From an uncultured Acidobacteriia bacterium (GTDB lineage: Bacteria > Acidobacteriota > Terriglobia > Bryobacterales > Bryobacteraceae), in assembly GCA_903909435.1 (NCBI GenBank), contig CAIVVT010000127.1, positions 1-64,000 of the forward strand: DNA of 64,000 nucleotides. The letters run 5' to 3'. The translations under genes and the position numbers were made by a program. The notes beneath the pieces are model-generated. The model was not told the DNA's origin and did not search any database. It saw only the letters and a program-made list of their open reading frames with translations. Shown here in pieces: positions 43,526 to 52,148 of the stretch. Every line of letters begins with the position of its first letter. Position 1 is the stretch's first letter.

Positions 43526-45721
43526 ATGATGCGTTCTTCCTACGCCGTCCTCCTGCTTGCCGTCCTGCCGCTTGGCGCCGCCGAGCGTACCGTAGTTTCG
43601 CTGGATGGCGAGTGGCAGATTACCGACTCCAAAGCGCCTTTGCCGCTTCCGGCCAAGTTCGACCACACGGCTCCCGTTCCTGGTCTGGCCCACTCTTCGA
43701 AGCCGGGCTTCCCCGACGTCGATGAGTTCGACAGCCGCCAGGTAATTCAGAACCGCGTTTCGAAAGGCATGGCGCCGAAAAGCGCGCTGGTGCGGAACGC
43801 GGGCGTCTCGCGGCAGGCTCGCGACTACTTCTGGTACCGGCGGAGCTTTGACGTCGGCGCCAAGCGCGCCGTGGCTACGCTGCGTATCAATAAGGCCCAG
43901 TTTGGCGTGGCTGTCTGGCTAAACGGCGTGAAGGTCGGCGAGCACCTGCCGTGTTTCTCGGCTGCGATTTTCGACGTGACCTCGCAGGTCAAATGGAGTG
44001 CGGCGAACGAACTCGTCGTGCGCATCGGAGCGCATCCCGGCGTGCTCCCGGAGACAGTCACCGCCGGCACCGACTTCGAGAAGAATCGCTGGACGCCCGG
44101 CATCTACGACAGCGTGTCGGTCGCGCTCAGCGACGATCCCACAATCGAGACCGTGCAGGTGGCCCCCAAGATCGCCGATAGCTCCATCGTGGTGCAGGTG
44201 AAGCTGCGCAATACCGGCGCGACCGCCGTCAAGTTCCCGCTGGTCTATAGCGTGAGTGGGTGGAAAGACTCCGGGTTAGCGGGCGAGATGCGGTTGGAGG
44301 CGGAGTTAGGGCCCGGCGAGGAGAAGATATTAACGCACACAATGAAGCTCCCCGGCCTCAAGCTCTGGTGGCCCGAGGATCCTCAGCTCTACGTACTCGA
44401 AACCAGTACCGGCGGCGACAGCGCCAGCACCCGATTCGGCATGCGCGAGATCCGTTTCGACACGGCGACGAAGCGCGCGTACCTGAATGGCCGCGTGTAC
44501 TTCCTGCGCGGCTCGAATGTCACGCTGCACCGCTTCTTCGAAGACCCTAAGTCCGGCACGCTCCCGTGGGACGAAGCGTGGGTGCGCAAATTGCTGGTTG
44601 ACATCCCCAAACAAATGCACTGGAACGCCTTCCGCTTCTGCATCGGTCCGGTACCAGATCGCTGGCTCGACATCGCCGACGAGGCTGGACTGCTGATCCA
44701 AAACGAGTATTTCGTGTGGACCGGTCACGGCTGGCATGGCGACGAGGACCAGGTGCACTTCGATGCCAATGAGATGATCACCGAATACAAAGAGTGGATG
44801 CGCGATAACTGGAACCACCCCAGCGTCGCGATCTGGGACGCGAACAACGAGACCTGGGACCCCATGTTCGGCGAGAAGATCATCCCGGCCGTGCGCGGGC
44901 TGGATCTTTCCAACCGCGCTTGGGAAAACAGCTACAACGCGCCCGTGGGTCCCGACGATCCGGTGGAGGATCACCCTTACGAGTTTTACGACATGGCTCA
45001 GGGCGGGGCGGAATTCAGCATGACCACCCTCGAGCATCCCGGCGGCAAGGCGCCCGGAGCGCCCAGCGGTCACGCCATGATCCTGAATGAATACGGCTGG
45101 ACCTGGTTGAATCGCGACGGCAGCCCGACAGAACTGACCAAGAAACTTTACCCGCGCCTGCTCGGTCCGAACTCGACGGCCGAGGAGCGCTTCGCGATGA
45201 ACGCCTACCTGCTCGGCGGCATCACCGAATACTGGCGCGCCTACAGGCAATACGCAGGCGTGCTGCACTTCGTTTACCTGATGAGCAGCGATCCGTTGGG
45301 CTACACCGCCGACCATTTCCGGGACGTGGAGAAGTTGCAGCTCGATCCATACTTCCAGGACTACATGGGCCAGGCGTTCAAGCCGCTGGGCCTATACCTC
45401 AGCTTCTGGCAGCCCACGCTGACGGCACGCAGCACCCGCACTTTTCAGGTCATGTTGGTGAACGACGAGGCGCGGCTCGCCGCCGGCAAACTCTCCCTGA
45501 CTCTGGAAACTCAGCAGGGCGGGGAGTTGGCGCGCAAAGACGTGAGTTTCTCGGTCGCTGCGCTTGGCCAGCAGACACTCTACGTGGACTTCGCTGTTCC
45601 CCAAGCCGCCGGGAAATGTACCCTGAAAGCGACGGCAATTGCGGATGATCCGACGTTCGGGAGCGCCACCGTCAGCCGCCGGCATGTCACCATCTTAGAA
45701 GCAGCGCCAAGTGCGAAGTAG
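43526..45721 (+). CDS. GH2-family glycoside hydrolase (beta-mannosidase/glucosaminidase-like)
   Basis: A 731-residue secreted enzyme: a signal peptide (SYAVLLLAVLPLGAAE), a GH2 sugar-binding jelly roll (FWYRRSFDV, AVWLNGVKVGEH), an immunoglobulin-like domain, and a TIM barrel. The acid/base site is AIWDANNETWD, preceded by NWNHPSV; the nucleophile is the Glu in MILNEYGWTWL. GLKLWWPEDPQLYVLE is a standard GH2 motif. The specific sugar is unknown; the mannose-6-phosphate isomerase downstream makes beta-mannosides plausible (inference). ATG 43526 is chosen for the signal peptide. It precedes the sugar-phosphate operon by 57 bp. Confidence 0.85.
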   Translation: MMRSSYAVLLLAVLPLGAAERTVVSLDGEWQITDSKAPLPLPAKFDHTAPVPGLAHSSKPGFPDVDEFDSRQVIQNRVSKGMAPKSALVRNAGVSRQARDYFWYRRSFDVGAKRAVATLRINKAQFGVAVWLNGVKVGEHLPCFSAAIFDVTSQVKWSAANELVVRIGAHPGVLPETVTAGTDFEKNRWTPGIYDSVSVALSDDPTIETVQVAPKIADSSIVVQVKLRNTGATAVKFPLVYSVSGWKDSGLAGEMRLEAELGPGEEKILTHTMKLPGLKLWWPEDPQLYVLETSTGGDSASTRFGMREIRFDTATKRAYLNGRVYFLRGSNVTLHRFFEDPKSGTLPWDEAWVRKLLVDIPKQMHWNAFRFCIGPVPDRWLDIADEAGLLIQNEYFVWTGHGWHGDEDQVHFDANEMITEYKEWMRDNWNHPSVAIWDANNETWDPMFGEKIIPAVRGLDLSNRAWENSYNAPVGPDDPVEDHPYEFYDMAQGGAEFSMTTLEHPGGKAPGAPSGHAMILNEYGWTWLNRDGSPTELTKKLYPRLLGPNSTAEERFAMNAYLLGGITEYWRAYRQYAGVLHFVYLMSSDPLGYTADHFRDVEKLQLDPYFQDYMGQAFKPLGLYLSFWQPTLTARSTRTFQVMLVNDEARLAAGKLSLTLETQQGGELARKDVSFSVAALGQQTLYVDFAVPQAAGKCTLKATAIADDPTFGSATVSRRHVTILEAAPSAK

Positions 45722-45778
45722 CTTGGTCGAACAGACTGCGGCGTGCTGCATCGTGGCGCTGGGAGTCGCCTAATTCCT

Positions 45779-46339
45779 ATGATTCTTACACGACCTATCT
45801 GCATGGACCTCTCGACTGGCGTCCTCTCCGGCCTGGGCGTTGAAGAGGTCTCACGAACCATCTCGGATCTGGCTGGGGTTTTCGGCGACGAACAGGCCCG
45901 CCTGGCGCTGGACCCGACGATTGTGGTCTACCGGGTGCAATCTTATCTGCCCGCCGCAAACGGAACAGAGGGCGGGCTTTTCTGGGGTACCACGTTCCTT
46001 CAGCCCGGTTTGGTGGGCGACGAGTACTTCATGACCAAGGGCCACTTTCATGCCAAACGCGATCGTGGCGAATACTACGTCACGAGTTCGGGCGAGGGCG
46101 CACTGATTCTGATGGATGAAGACCGTCGCACGCACTTCGAGCCGATGCGTCCGGGCAGTGTGCATTACGTGCCAGCCAACACTGCGCATCGCGTGGCGAA
46201 CACCGGCGCCAGCGTTCTGTCGTTCTTCGCATGTTGGCCTAGCGACGCCGGCCACGACTACGAAACGATTCTGCACGACGGGTTCTCCGCGCGCCTGTAT
46301 TGCGACAATGGCCGGCCTAAACTGGTGGGGGCTGATTGA
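45779..46339 (+). CDS. cupin-type glucose-6-phosphate isomerase
   Basis: A 186-residue cupin of the archaeal-type phosphoglucose isomerase family (PF06560). The metal site is complete: His89 and His91 in MTKGHFHAKRDRGEYY, Glu98, and His137 in VPANTAHRV. FLQPGLVGDEYF just before it is also family-typical. It would interconvert glucose-6-phosphate and fructose-6-phosphate with a divalent metal in the cytoplasm. The stop codon (TGA) overlaps the TTG start of the ROK kinase. It opens a four-gene run of overlapping genes. Confidence 0.85.
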   Translation: MILTRPICMDLSTGVLSGLGVEEVSRTISDLAGVFGDEQARLALDPTIVVYRVQSYLPAANGTEGGLFWGTTFLQPGLVGDEYFMTKGHFHAKRDRGEYYVTSSGEGALILMDEDRRTHFEPMRPGSVHYVPANTAHRVANTGASVLSFFACWPSDAGHDYETILHDGFSARLYCDNGRPKLVGAD

Positions 46340-47280
46340 TCGCCCTGGCCGTCGATTTGGGGGGCAGTCACGCGGCCTGCGCCGTGGTGAATGGCGAGGT
46401 TGTACTCGCGTGCGAGCACATTGAGCTTGCGCATGCCCACGGGTTGATGGCCGCTCTGCCTGCCCTTTCCGCAGCCCTGCAACGGGCCGTTGTGAAAGCC
46501 GGGGTCGCGCTGACCGATTGTGCTGGGGTGGCCTTCAGTTTCTGTGGGCTGGTCGATCCCGTGCGGCGGCGCGTCACCTCAACCAACGCCAAGTACGACG
46601 ACGCGCCGGGAATCGACTTTGAAGCTTGGGCACGCTCGGAATTCGACCTGCCGCTGCGAATCGACAACGACGCGCGACTGGCCCTGCTGGGAGAGCGGCA
46701 AGCCGGTGCAGCCACCGGTTTCGACGACATCGTGATGGTCACGCTCGGCACTGGAGTGGGGGGAGCGGCGATGATGGGGGCGCGACTGGTGCGCGGCCGC
46801 CATTACCAGGCTGGCTGCCTGGGCGGGCACTTGCTGGCTCGCTATGGCGGTCGTGAATGCACCTGCGGCGCCAGAGGCTGCATTGAGGCGGAGGCGTCGA
46901 CCTGGGCCCTCCCGGAGATGTGTCGTGAGCACCCGGCCTTTGCGGCCAGCCCGCTGGCATACCTTCCTAAGATCGGTTTTGAGGAACTGCTCCGCTGTGC
47001 CGGCGGCGGCGACGTTTGCGCCGCGGAGGTTTTCAGGCGCTGCCTCGACGTCTGGAGCGCGGGAGTCGTGGCACTGATTCACGCCTACGACCCGGAGGTG
47101 GTGATCATGGGCGGCGGCGTGATGAGTGCGGCCGACCAAATTCTGCCCGCCATCACGGAGTATGTGCGGCAGCGCGCCTGGACGCCTTGGGGCCAGGTCC
47201 AGGTTCGCCGGGCGGCACTAGGAAACACGGCGGCGCTGCTCGGCGCGGTGCCCTTGCTTGAGGATGCTTCGATTGAATAG
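46336..47280 (+). CDS. ROK-family sugar kinase
   Basis: A 314-residue ROK kinase without the N-terminal helix-turn-helix seen in ROK repressors. ATP loop VDLGGSHAACAVV, catalytic site IDNDARLALLGE, Gly loop VTLGTGVGGAAMMG, zinc motif CTCGARGCIEAE and YDPEVVIMGGGVM are all intact. It phosphorylates a hexose, with glucose, fructose, mannose or N-acetylmannosamine as options. It starts at TTG 46336 inside the preceding stop and ends overlapping the isomerase at 47264. In context, it should supply the sugar phosphates that the flanking isomerases use. Confidence 0.88.
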   Translation: MIALAVDLGGSHAACAVVNGEVVLACEHIELAHAHGLMAALPALSAALQRAVVKAGVALTDCAGVAFSFCGLVDPVRRRVTSTNAKYDDAPGIDFEAWARSEFDLPLRIDNDARLALLGERQAGAATGFDDIVMVTLGTGVGGAAMMGARLVRGRHYQAGCLGGHLLARYGGRECTCGARGCIEAEASTWALPEMCREHPAFAASPLAYLPKIGFEELLRCAGGGDVCAAEVFRRCLDVWSAGVVALIHAYDPEVVIMGGGVMSAADQILPAITEYVRQRAWTPWGQVQVRRAALGNTAALLGAVPLLEDASIE

Positions 47281-49021
47281 ACACGCCAACTACGACAGGT
47301 ACCCGGCGATTCACGTGCCCGTTGAGGGTCCATGCGCCTGGCGGGGCTGGATGGCCATCCTCGAACAGATTCGTGCTCAAGTTTCCCAAGGTGCGCGCGT
47401 CATCGCGGTGGAGTGCTACCCGGGTGTCCTGGAAGACGAGCTCGCCGAGGCCTTTTCTCAAGGCATCCAACCTGCCCTCCTCCTGCGTACCAGGGACTGC
47501 TGGAGGCCGAGTGCGGAAATCGAGGCACTGGTCGCGCGGGACCTCACTGACGATCCCGTCTTCGGCCGCATGAACGGCTTCACAATCGACGACTTCGCCG
47601 AGCCCGGTCTCGTTGATCAGGCCCGCGCGGCGCTGGATTCTGCGCAAGGTCTCGTGCTCATCCTGGGCACTGGAACTCAGCTGATCGCGCCCGCGCCCGA
47701 CCTGTTGATTTACGCTGATATGGCGCGCTGGGAAATCCAGTTGCGCCTGCGCGCGGGTAGGGTTGGGAATCTCGCCGCCGGTAATGAGCGCGAGCGTCCC
47801 GCGCTCAAGTACAAGCGAGCCTATTTCCTGGACTGGCGTGTCGCCGACCGGATCAAGCGCGAATTATTCGAGCGCGTTGATTTCCTGCTCGACACCAACG
47901 AAGCATGCGCGCCCAAACTCGTCACCGGCGAGGCGTTCCGGGGTGCTTTGCGACACGCTGCCACGCGCCCCTTTCGCGTCGTGCCGTTTTTTGACCCAGG
48001 GCCCTGGGGCGGGCAGTGGATGCGGGAGGTTTGCGGTCTTCCCGAGGGACCGCCGAACTACGCGTGGTGTTTCGACTGCGTGCCGGAAGAGAATAGCCTG
48101 CTCCTGGATTTCGGCGGCGTGCGGATCGAAGCTCCGGCCATCGACCTGGTTTTCCAGCATCCGCGCGAACTGCTAGGCGACCCCGTCCACGCGCGATTCG
48201 GTGCGGAGTTTCCGATTCGATTCGACTTCCTCGACACCATGCAGGGCGGCAACCTGTCGCTCCAGGTTCACCCGCTTACGGAGTATATCTACGACAAGTT
48301 CGGGATGGCGTACACGCAGGACGAGAGCTACTACATGCTCGACGCAGGTGAGGATGCGTGCGTGTACCTGGGCGTTAAGCAGGGCGTGGATCGCGCGGCC
48401 ATGCTGCGCGACCTGTACTCCGCCCAGAGCGACGGTGCACCGTTCGACGCCACTCGATATGTCAACCGCTGGCCCGCCCGCAAGCACGACCATTTCCTGA
48501 TCCCGGGCGGCACCATCCACTGCTCCGGCGCGAACGCGATGGTGCTTGAGATCAGCGCGACGCCCTATATCTTCACGTTCAAGCTGTGGGACTGGGGCCG
48601 CCTCGGCCTCGATGGCCGACCTCGTCCCATCCATCTCGAACACGGGGCGGCCAATATCCAATGGGATCGCGACACGGAGTGGACCCGGAGGAATCTCGTG
48701 AACCGGGTTGAACCAATTGCAGACGGGCCGGGCTGGAAGGAAGAACGGACCGGTCTGCACGAGCGCGAGTTCATTGAGACCCGCAGGCACTGGTTCGACT
48801 CGCCAGTCTCTCACGACGCCTCCCGCGGCGTGCATGTGCTGAATCTTGTGGAGGGCCGCGAGGCCATTGTTGAAAGCCCCAGTCGCGCCTTCGAGCCCTT
48901 CACCGTCCACTACGCCGAGACCTTTATCGTTCCAGCTGCCGCCGGCAAATACACCGTGCGTTCAGCGGAGGGCGCAGGCCGCTGCGCCACGGTGCGGGCG
49001 TCCGTTAGGACTGCGCCATGA
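47264..49021 (+). CDS. class I mannose-6-phosphate isomerase with extra N-terminal P-loop-like domain
   Basis: A 585-residue protein. The C-terminal half (about 240-585) is a class I phosphomannose isomerase: LSLQVHPLTEYIYDKFGMAY carries the QVHP metal site, and IPGGTIHCSGANAMVLEIS and FKLWDWGRLGLDGRPRPIH are typical. The N-terminal half (about 1-230) resembles a nucleoside/uridine-kinase-like alpha/beta domain: GARVIAVECYPGVLEDELAE sits where a P-loop would be but lacks GxxxxGK(S/T), so kinase activity is doubtful. The total length is far above the roughly 400 residues of simple enzymes. ATG 47264 overlaps the kinase gene by 17 bases; TTG codons at 47258 and 47273 are alternatives. Confidence 0.85.
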   Translation: MLRLNRHANYDRYPAIHVPVEGPCAWRGWMAILEQIRAQVSQGARVIAVECYPGVLEDELAEAFSQGIQPALLLRTRDCWRPSAEIEALVARDLTDDPVFGRMNGFTIDDFAEPGLVDQARAALDSAQGLVLILGTGTQLIAPAPDLLIYADMARWEIQLRLRAGRVGNLAAGNERERPALKYKRAYFLDWRVADRIKRELFERVDFLLDTNEACAPKLVTGEAFRGALRHAATRPFRVVPFFDPGPWGGQWMREVCGLPEGPPNYAWCFDCVPEENSLLLDFGGVRIEAPAIDLVFQHPRELLGDPVHARFGAEFPIRFDFLDTMQGGNLSLQVHPLTEYIYDKFGMAYTQDESYYMLDAGEDACVYLGVKQGVDRAAMLRDLYSAQSDGAPFDATRYVNRWPARKHDHFLIPGGTIHCSGANAMVLEISATPYIFTFKLWDWGRLGLDGRPRPIHLEHGAANIQWDRDTEWTRRNLVNRVEPIADGPGWKEERTGLHEREFIETRRHWFDSPVSHDASRGVHVLNLVEGREAIVESPSRAFEPFTVHYAETFIVPAAAGKYTVRSAEGAGRCATVRASVRTAP

Positions 49022-49797
49022 GTTTCAACCCTGGACTCGGAGTGATTGCACTGGATCGGCCGTTGGGGTTTCGCTATGAAGCAGGCACCTTCGGGCCGCA
49101 GCCTGAACTGCGCACACTCGACGCCATCCGAGCCAGCCTGCGCGATCCACTCTGCGACGGCCCCGATCCGGTTTATGCCATCGTCATGGACGTTGGACGG
49201 ATGGAACTGCGCGCGGAACTCGAACGCCGGATGCTGCTGTTTGGCGTGGTTACGTATGCGGCGGGACGGCTCGGCGACGAGCCGGTGCGCAGCCAGGGCC
49301 ATGTGCACCGCGTATCGCAGCATAGCGGCTGGCGCCCGCCCGAACTCTACGAGATCTGGAGCGGCGCGGCCTTCGTCTACATGCAGGAGTTCGCTGCGGA
49401 CGACCCCGGCCGCTGCTACGCGATCCTGGCCAAGCCCGGCCAGATCGTCGTAGTTCCGCCCGGCTGGGCGCACGCCACAGTCAGCGCCGACCCCGCTGCG
49501 TCGATGACCTTTGGTGCGCTGTGCGACCGCGAATACGGGTTCGAGTATGCGGAAGTTCGCCAGCGGCGCGGTCTGGCCTGGTATCCGCTGATCGATGAGA
49601 GCGGCGCTATTCGCTGGGAGCCGAATCCCGCGTATCGCACCAACCGCCTGGAAGTGCGTGGTCCTGGCGATTACTCGGATTTGGGCATTCAATCGGGCGC
49701 GTCGCTGGCTGTCCAGGCCGCGGCAGGTCTTGAACGCTTCCAATGGGTGTCCGAGCCGGCTCTGGCGGCCGGCGTCTGGACCAATTTCGAGCCTTAA
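49018..49797 (+). CDS. second cupin-type isomerase (PF06560-like)
   Basis: A 259-residue cupin diverged from the enzyme at 45779. The metal residues are His95 and His97 in RSQGHVHRVSQ, a Glu at 109 or 112 (PPELYEIW), and His152 in PPGWAHATV, with a short insertion (SQHSGWRPP) between the His pair and the Glu. There are about 60 extra residues at the C-terminus. It starts inside the mannose-6-phosphate isomerase stop (ATGA). The substrate could be glucose-6-phosphate or another aldose phosphate; the insertion may change specificity (inference). Confidence 0.75.
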   Translation: MSFNPGLGVIALDRPLGFRYEAGTFGPQPELRTLDAIRASLRDPLCDGPDPVYAIVMDVGRMELRAELERRMLLFGVVTYAAGRLGDEPVRSQGHVHRVSQHSGWRPPELYEIWSGAAFVYMQEFAADDPGRCYAILAKPGQIVVVPPGWAHATVSADPAASMTFGALCDREYGFEYAEVRQRRGLAWYPLIDESGAIRWEPNPAYRTNRLEVRGPGDYSDLGIQSGASLAVQAAAGLERFQWVSEPALAAGVWTNFEP

Positions 49798-49868
49798 CTC
49801 GTTCAGGGAAGCGGAAACAGCACGCATCGAAGCGGCCGGAGTAAGGGCTTCGTGCTATCCTGCGCCCC

Positions 49869-50243
49869 ATGGGACTTGCACAAGAATTCAAAGCCTTCGC
49901 GATGAAGGGCAATGTAATCGATCTGGCTGTCGGTGTTGTGATCGGAGGAGCGTTCGGCAAGATCGTCAACTCGCTGGTGGAGGACATCATCAACCCGCTG
50001 GTGGGCATCCTGACCAGCGGAGTAGATCTAGCCAGCCAGTTTGTGGTTCTGAGGAACCCCAAGGGGGCGACTTTTTCGACCATGGCCGACGCGAAAAAGG
50101 CCGGCGCGGTTGTACTCGGCTACGGCAGCCTGATCAACAACATCGTCCAGTTTCTTATCGTGGCGTTCGCCATCTTCATAGTGATCAAGTGGGTCAACCG
50201 CTTCACCAGGTTGGAAGGTGACAACCTGCCGAAATCGGCGTAG
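49869..50243 (+). CDS. mscL: large-conductance mechanosensitive channel
   Basis: A 124-residue MscL, an inner-membrane pentameric channel that releases solutes on osmotic downshock. The N-terminus (MGLAQEFKAFAMKGNVIDLA) and the pore helix VGVVIGGAFGKIVNSLVEDI are diagnostic. The second membrane helix is NNIVQFLIVAFAIFIVIKW. The cytoplasmic helix is short. It stands alone, 71 bp after the cupin gene. Confidence 0.96.
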   Translation: MGLAQEFKAFAMKGNVIDLAVGVVIGGAFGKIVNSLVEDIINPLVGILTSGVDLASQFVVLRNPKGATFSTMADAKKAGAVVLGYGSLINNIVQFLIVAFAIFIVIKWVNRFTRLEGDNLPKSA

Positions 50244-50343
50244 TGGTCCTTTACGTCGGGTTCTCAGGGCATTCTGAACGGAGCTTCGGCCGTCGGGGCG
50301 CGGCGAGATTTGCCGCTTGCCGCGGCCTCACCGGGCTGGAGTT

Positions 50344-50841
50344 TCAACGCGCCGGTGCATCGATACGGCCGGCGAGCGCACGGACCGAACCCACGCCACA
50401 CACGCCCACGCCAACTTTCTGAAGTGCGTTCATGAAGTTGTAGAGTACGGCGTAGATCGCTTTCTCCGCGAGGGGTTGCCTGCCAGGCAGGCGGAAGTGT
50501 TGCGGCAACTCCTTGAGAATCTGTAGCGACAGGGTTTTTGGGTTGGGGCGGCCTTTGACGTCAATTTGATTCGCGACGATAAACGGGGTTTGCAGAACGG
50601 CGCCCGTGCGGCCGTCAACGTAGAACATGCAGCGCGAGAACCAGCCCGCATTTGCTGGATCGGCGGCGTCGAAAAGCAATAGTGGCGTGTCTCGCTCGCG
50701 CGCTTTCAGGATCACGTTGGTGACGCGCGGCTGGTCGTCGATCCGAATCTCGAACCCTGTTTCCTGCGCGCCCTGCCGCAACAGATCCGCGTCAAATTCG
50801 AGGGACACCAATTGGTGCTTGCCCGCCTGAATCAACTGCAT
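50344..50841 (-). CDS. hypothetical protein
   Basis: A 165-residue soluble-looking protein (MQLIQAGKHQLVSLEFDADL) with no signal peptide or known motif. LLLFDAADPANAGWFSRCMF and QTPFIVANQIDVKGRP are the clearest blocks. ATG 50841 is used; an upstream TTG at 50871 is an alternative. It is divergent from the HAD hydrolase gene and nothing in context suggests a role. The reading frame is long and not an obvious shadow of another gene, as no plus-strand gene occupies this interval. Confidence 0.5.
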   Translation of the reverse strand: MQLIQAGKHQLVSLEFDADLLRQGAQETGFEIRIDDQPRVTNVILKARERDTPLLLFDAADPANAGWFSRCMFYVDGRTGAVLQTPFIVANQIDVKGRPNPKTLSLQILKELPQHFRLPGRQPLAEKAIYAVLYNFMNALQKVGVGVCGVGSVRALAGRIDAPAR

Positions 50842-50911
50842 CGTAAACAACCAGTGTAAACGGTCGGTCAACTTGGGGTTGCGGAAACCGGAGCCCTATG
50901 ATGGGCAGAGG

Positions 50912-51649
50912 ATGACGCATCAGCCTTCCACCCCGGCGAATACCGCTCCCGCACTTTTTCTCTTCGACGTAGACGGAACGCTCATCCGCCGCGCTGGTCC
51001 GCAGCACCGGGCTGCGCTGGAACTCGCGCTGTTGCGGGTCACGGGCTTGCGCGCCACCACCGACGGAATCCCAGTCCAAGGGATGCTCGACCGGGACATT
51101 CTGGCGGAGATGCTCCGCGCCGCTGGCGCTTCCCGTCAGGTCTCGAACGCGCAGATGTCCAGTATTGTCCGTGAAGCGCAGAGCCTGTATCGAGGGATGT
51201 GTCCCGACCTGCGGGCCAAGGTCTGTCCTGGCGTGCGGCGACTGCTGCGTTGTCTGTTGCGGCGGGGCCTTCCCGCCGGACTCGTGACAGGTAACCTGAG
51301 CCGCATCGGCTGGCGCAAAATGGAGCGTGCTGGACTACGGGGCTATTTCGGGCTGGGGGCGTTTGCCGAGCAAGGCCGGACACGTGCCGAACTCGCTGCC
51401 CGCGCTGCCCGCGAGGCGCTCAAGCGAAGACTGATTGCGCCGGGCGTGCGCGTGGTGTTGATTGGCGATCACCCCAACGACATCGCCGCCGCGCGCGCGA
51501 ACGGCTTCCTCAGCGTGGCGGTGGCGACCGGCGTCGTACCATTGGAGCAGTTGCGCCCGCACGCGCCTGACATCCTGATCCGGGACCTGCGGGAGTTCGA
51601 TCTGGAGGGCGTTCTATGCACCGTCTGGCCATCGCCGGCCTCTCGCTGA
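50912..51649 (+). CDS. HAD-superfamily hydrolase
   Basis: A 245-residue phosphatase-type HAD protein. Motif I is FLFDVDGTLIRR, motif II VTGNLSRIGW, motif III includes the Lys in RKMERAGL, and motif IV is LIGDHPNDIAAARANG. A helical cap lies after motif I. It dephosphorylates a small substrate, comparable to phosphoglycolate phosphatase; the specific one is unknown. ATG 50912 is chosen. The 3' end overlaps the next gene by 34 bases. Confidence 0.88.
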   Translation: MTHQPSTPANTAPALFLFDVDGTLIRRAGPQHRAALELALLRVTGLRATTDGIPVQGMLDRDILAEMLRAAGASRQVSNAQMSSIVREAQSLYRGMCPDLRAKVCPGVRRLLRCLLRRGLPAGLVTGNLSRIGWRKMERAGLRGYFGLGAFAEQGRTRAELAARAAREALKRRLIAPGVRVVLIGDHPNDIAAARANGFLSVAVATGVVPLEQLRPHAPDILIRDLREFDLEGVLCTVWPSPASR

Positions 51650-52017
51650 TCCTCGCAGTCTGCGTGGCCTCCTCCGGATGTGCAGCGCCTGACCGCGACC
51701 ACTTCACCTACGCCATCGTGGGAGCGACGCTCATCGACGGTACGGCGCTTCCCCCGGTGGACAATGCCGCTGTCCTCGTGGAGAACGGCAAGATCGCCGC
51801 GATGGGAACCGCCTCTGAGGTTCACATTCCCGACGAAGCAAAACGCATCAACGGGCGACGCCGGTTCATTTTCCCGCGCATTATCGATCAGCCCCTGACG
51901 GTTGAAGGCCCGGCTGACCTGATTCTCTGTGACGTCAATCCCGCACGAGATCCCGACTACTTGAAGAAGACGGCAGGCAGGATGGAAAAAGGCCGCTGGA
52001 CGCAATTCCCCAACTGA
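51616..52017 (+). CDS. amidohydrolase-derived small lipoprotein lacking the catalytic barrel
   Basis: A 133-residue protein. It has a lipoprotein-like signal (SLILAVCVASSGC, Cys22) and then the N-terminal strand set of a composite amidohydrolase (YAIVGATLIDGTALPPVDNA, ENGKIAAMG). At residues about 87-97, where an amidohydrolase would continue with the metal-binding barrel (GLIDxHxH), the sequence jumps to the family's C-terminal block (GPADLILCDVNPARDPDYLK, MEKGRW). So about 300 residues are missing in frame. The gene keeps a GGAGG site seven bases before the ATG and overlaps the HAD gene by 34 bases. It is either a new small protein or a decayed gene. Confidence 0.6.
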   Translation: MHRLAIAGLSLILAVCVASSGCAAPDRDHFTYAIVGATLIDGTALPPVDNAAVLVENGKIAAMGTASEVHIPDEAKRINGRRRFIFPRIIDQPLTVEGPADLILCDVNPARDPDYLKKTAGRMEKGRWTQFPN

Positions 52018-52102
52018 TTGCGGTGAGCATGGGGCTGCGCCCCGCCCCATCTGGCCCGCACATTCCACTACGTATGATTTCCCAGATAGATTCGTCAAGG
52101 GA

Positions 52103-52131
52103 TTGACCCAGTCGTATAATTCGTTATACGA
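52103..52131 (+). promoter_or_regulatory. promoter with palindromic operator of the XRE gene
   Basis: TTGACC at 52103-52108 and TATACG at 52125-52130 are separated by 16 bases, a plausible -35/-10 pair. The perfect inverted repeat TCGTATAA-TTCG-TTATACGA (52112-52131) covers the -10. This is the normal position for an autorepressor operator of the HTH gene starting at 52149. Confidence 0.6.
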
Positions 52132-52148
52132 TTTGGTGAGTTGATCAG

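Noticed and set aside
44330-45316. 328-codon minus-strand frame
   Set aside because: Antisense to the GH2 catalytic region.
48910-49827. 305-codon minus-strand frame
   Set aside because: Antisense to the second cupin isomerase, which has complete metal-binding residues.
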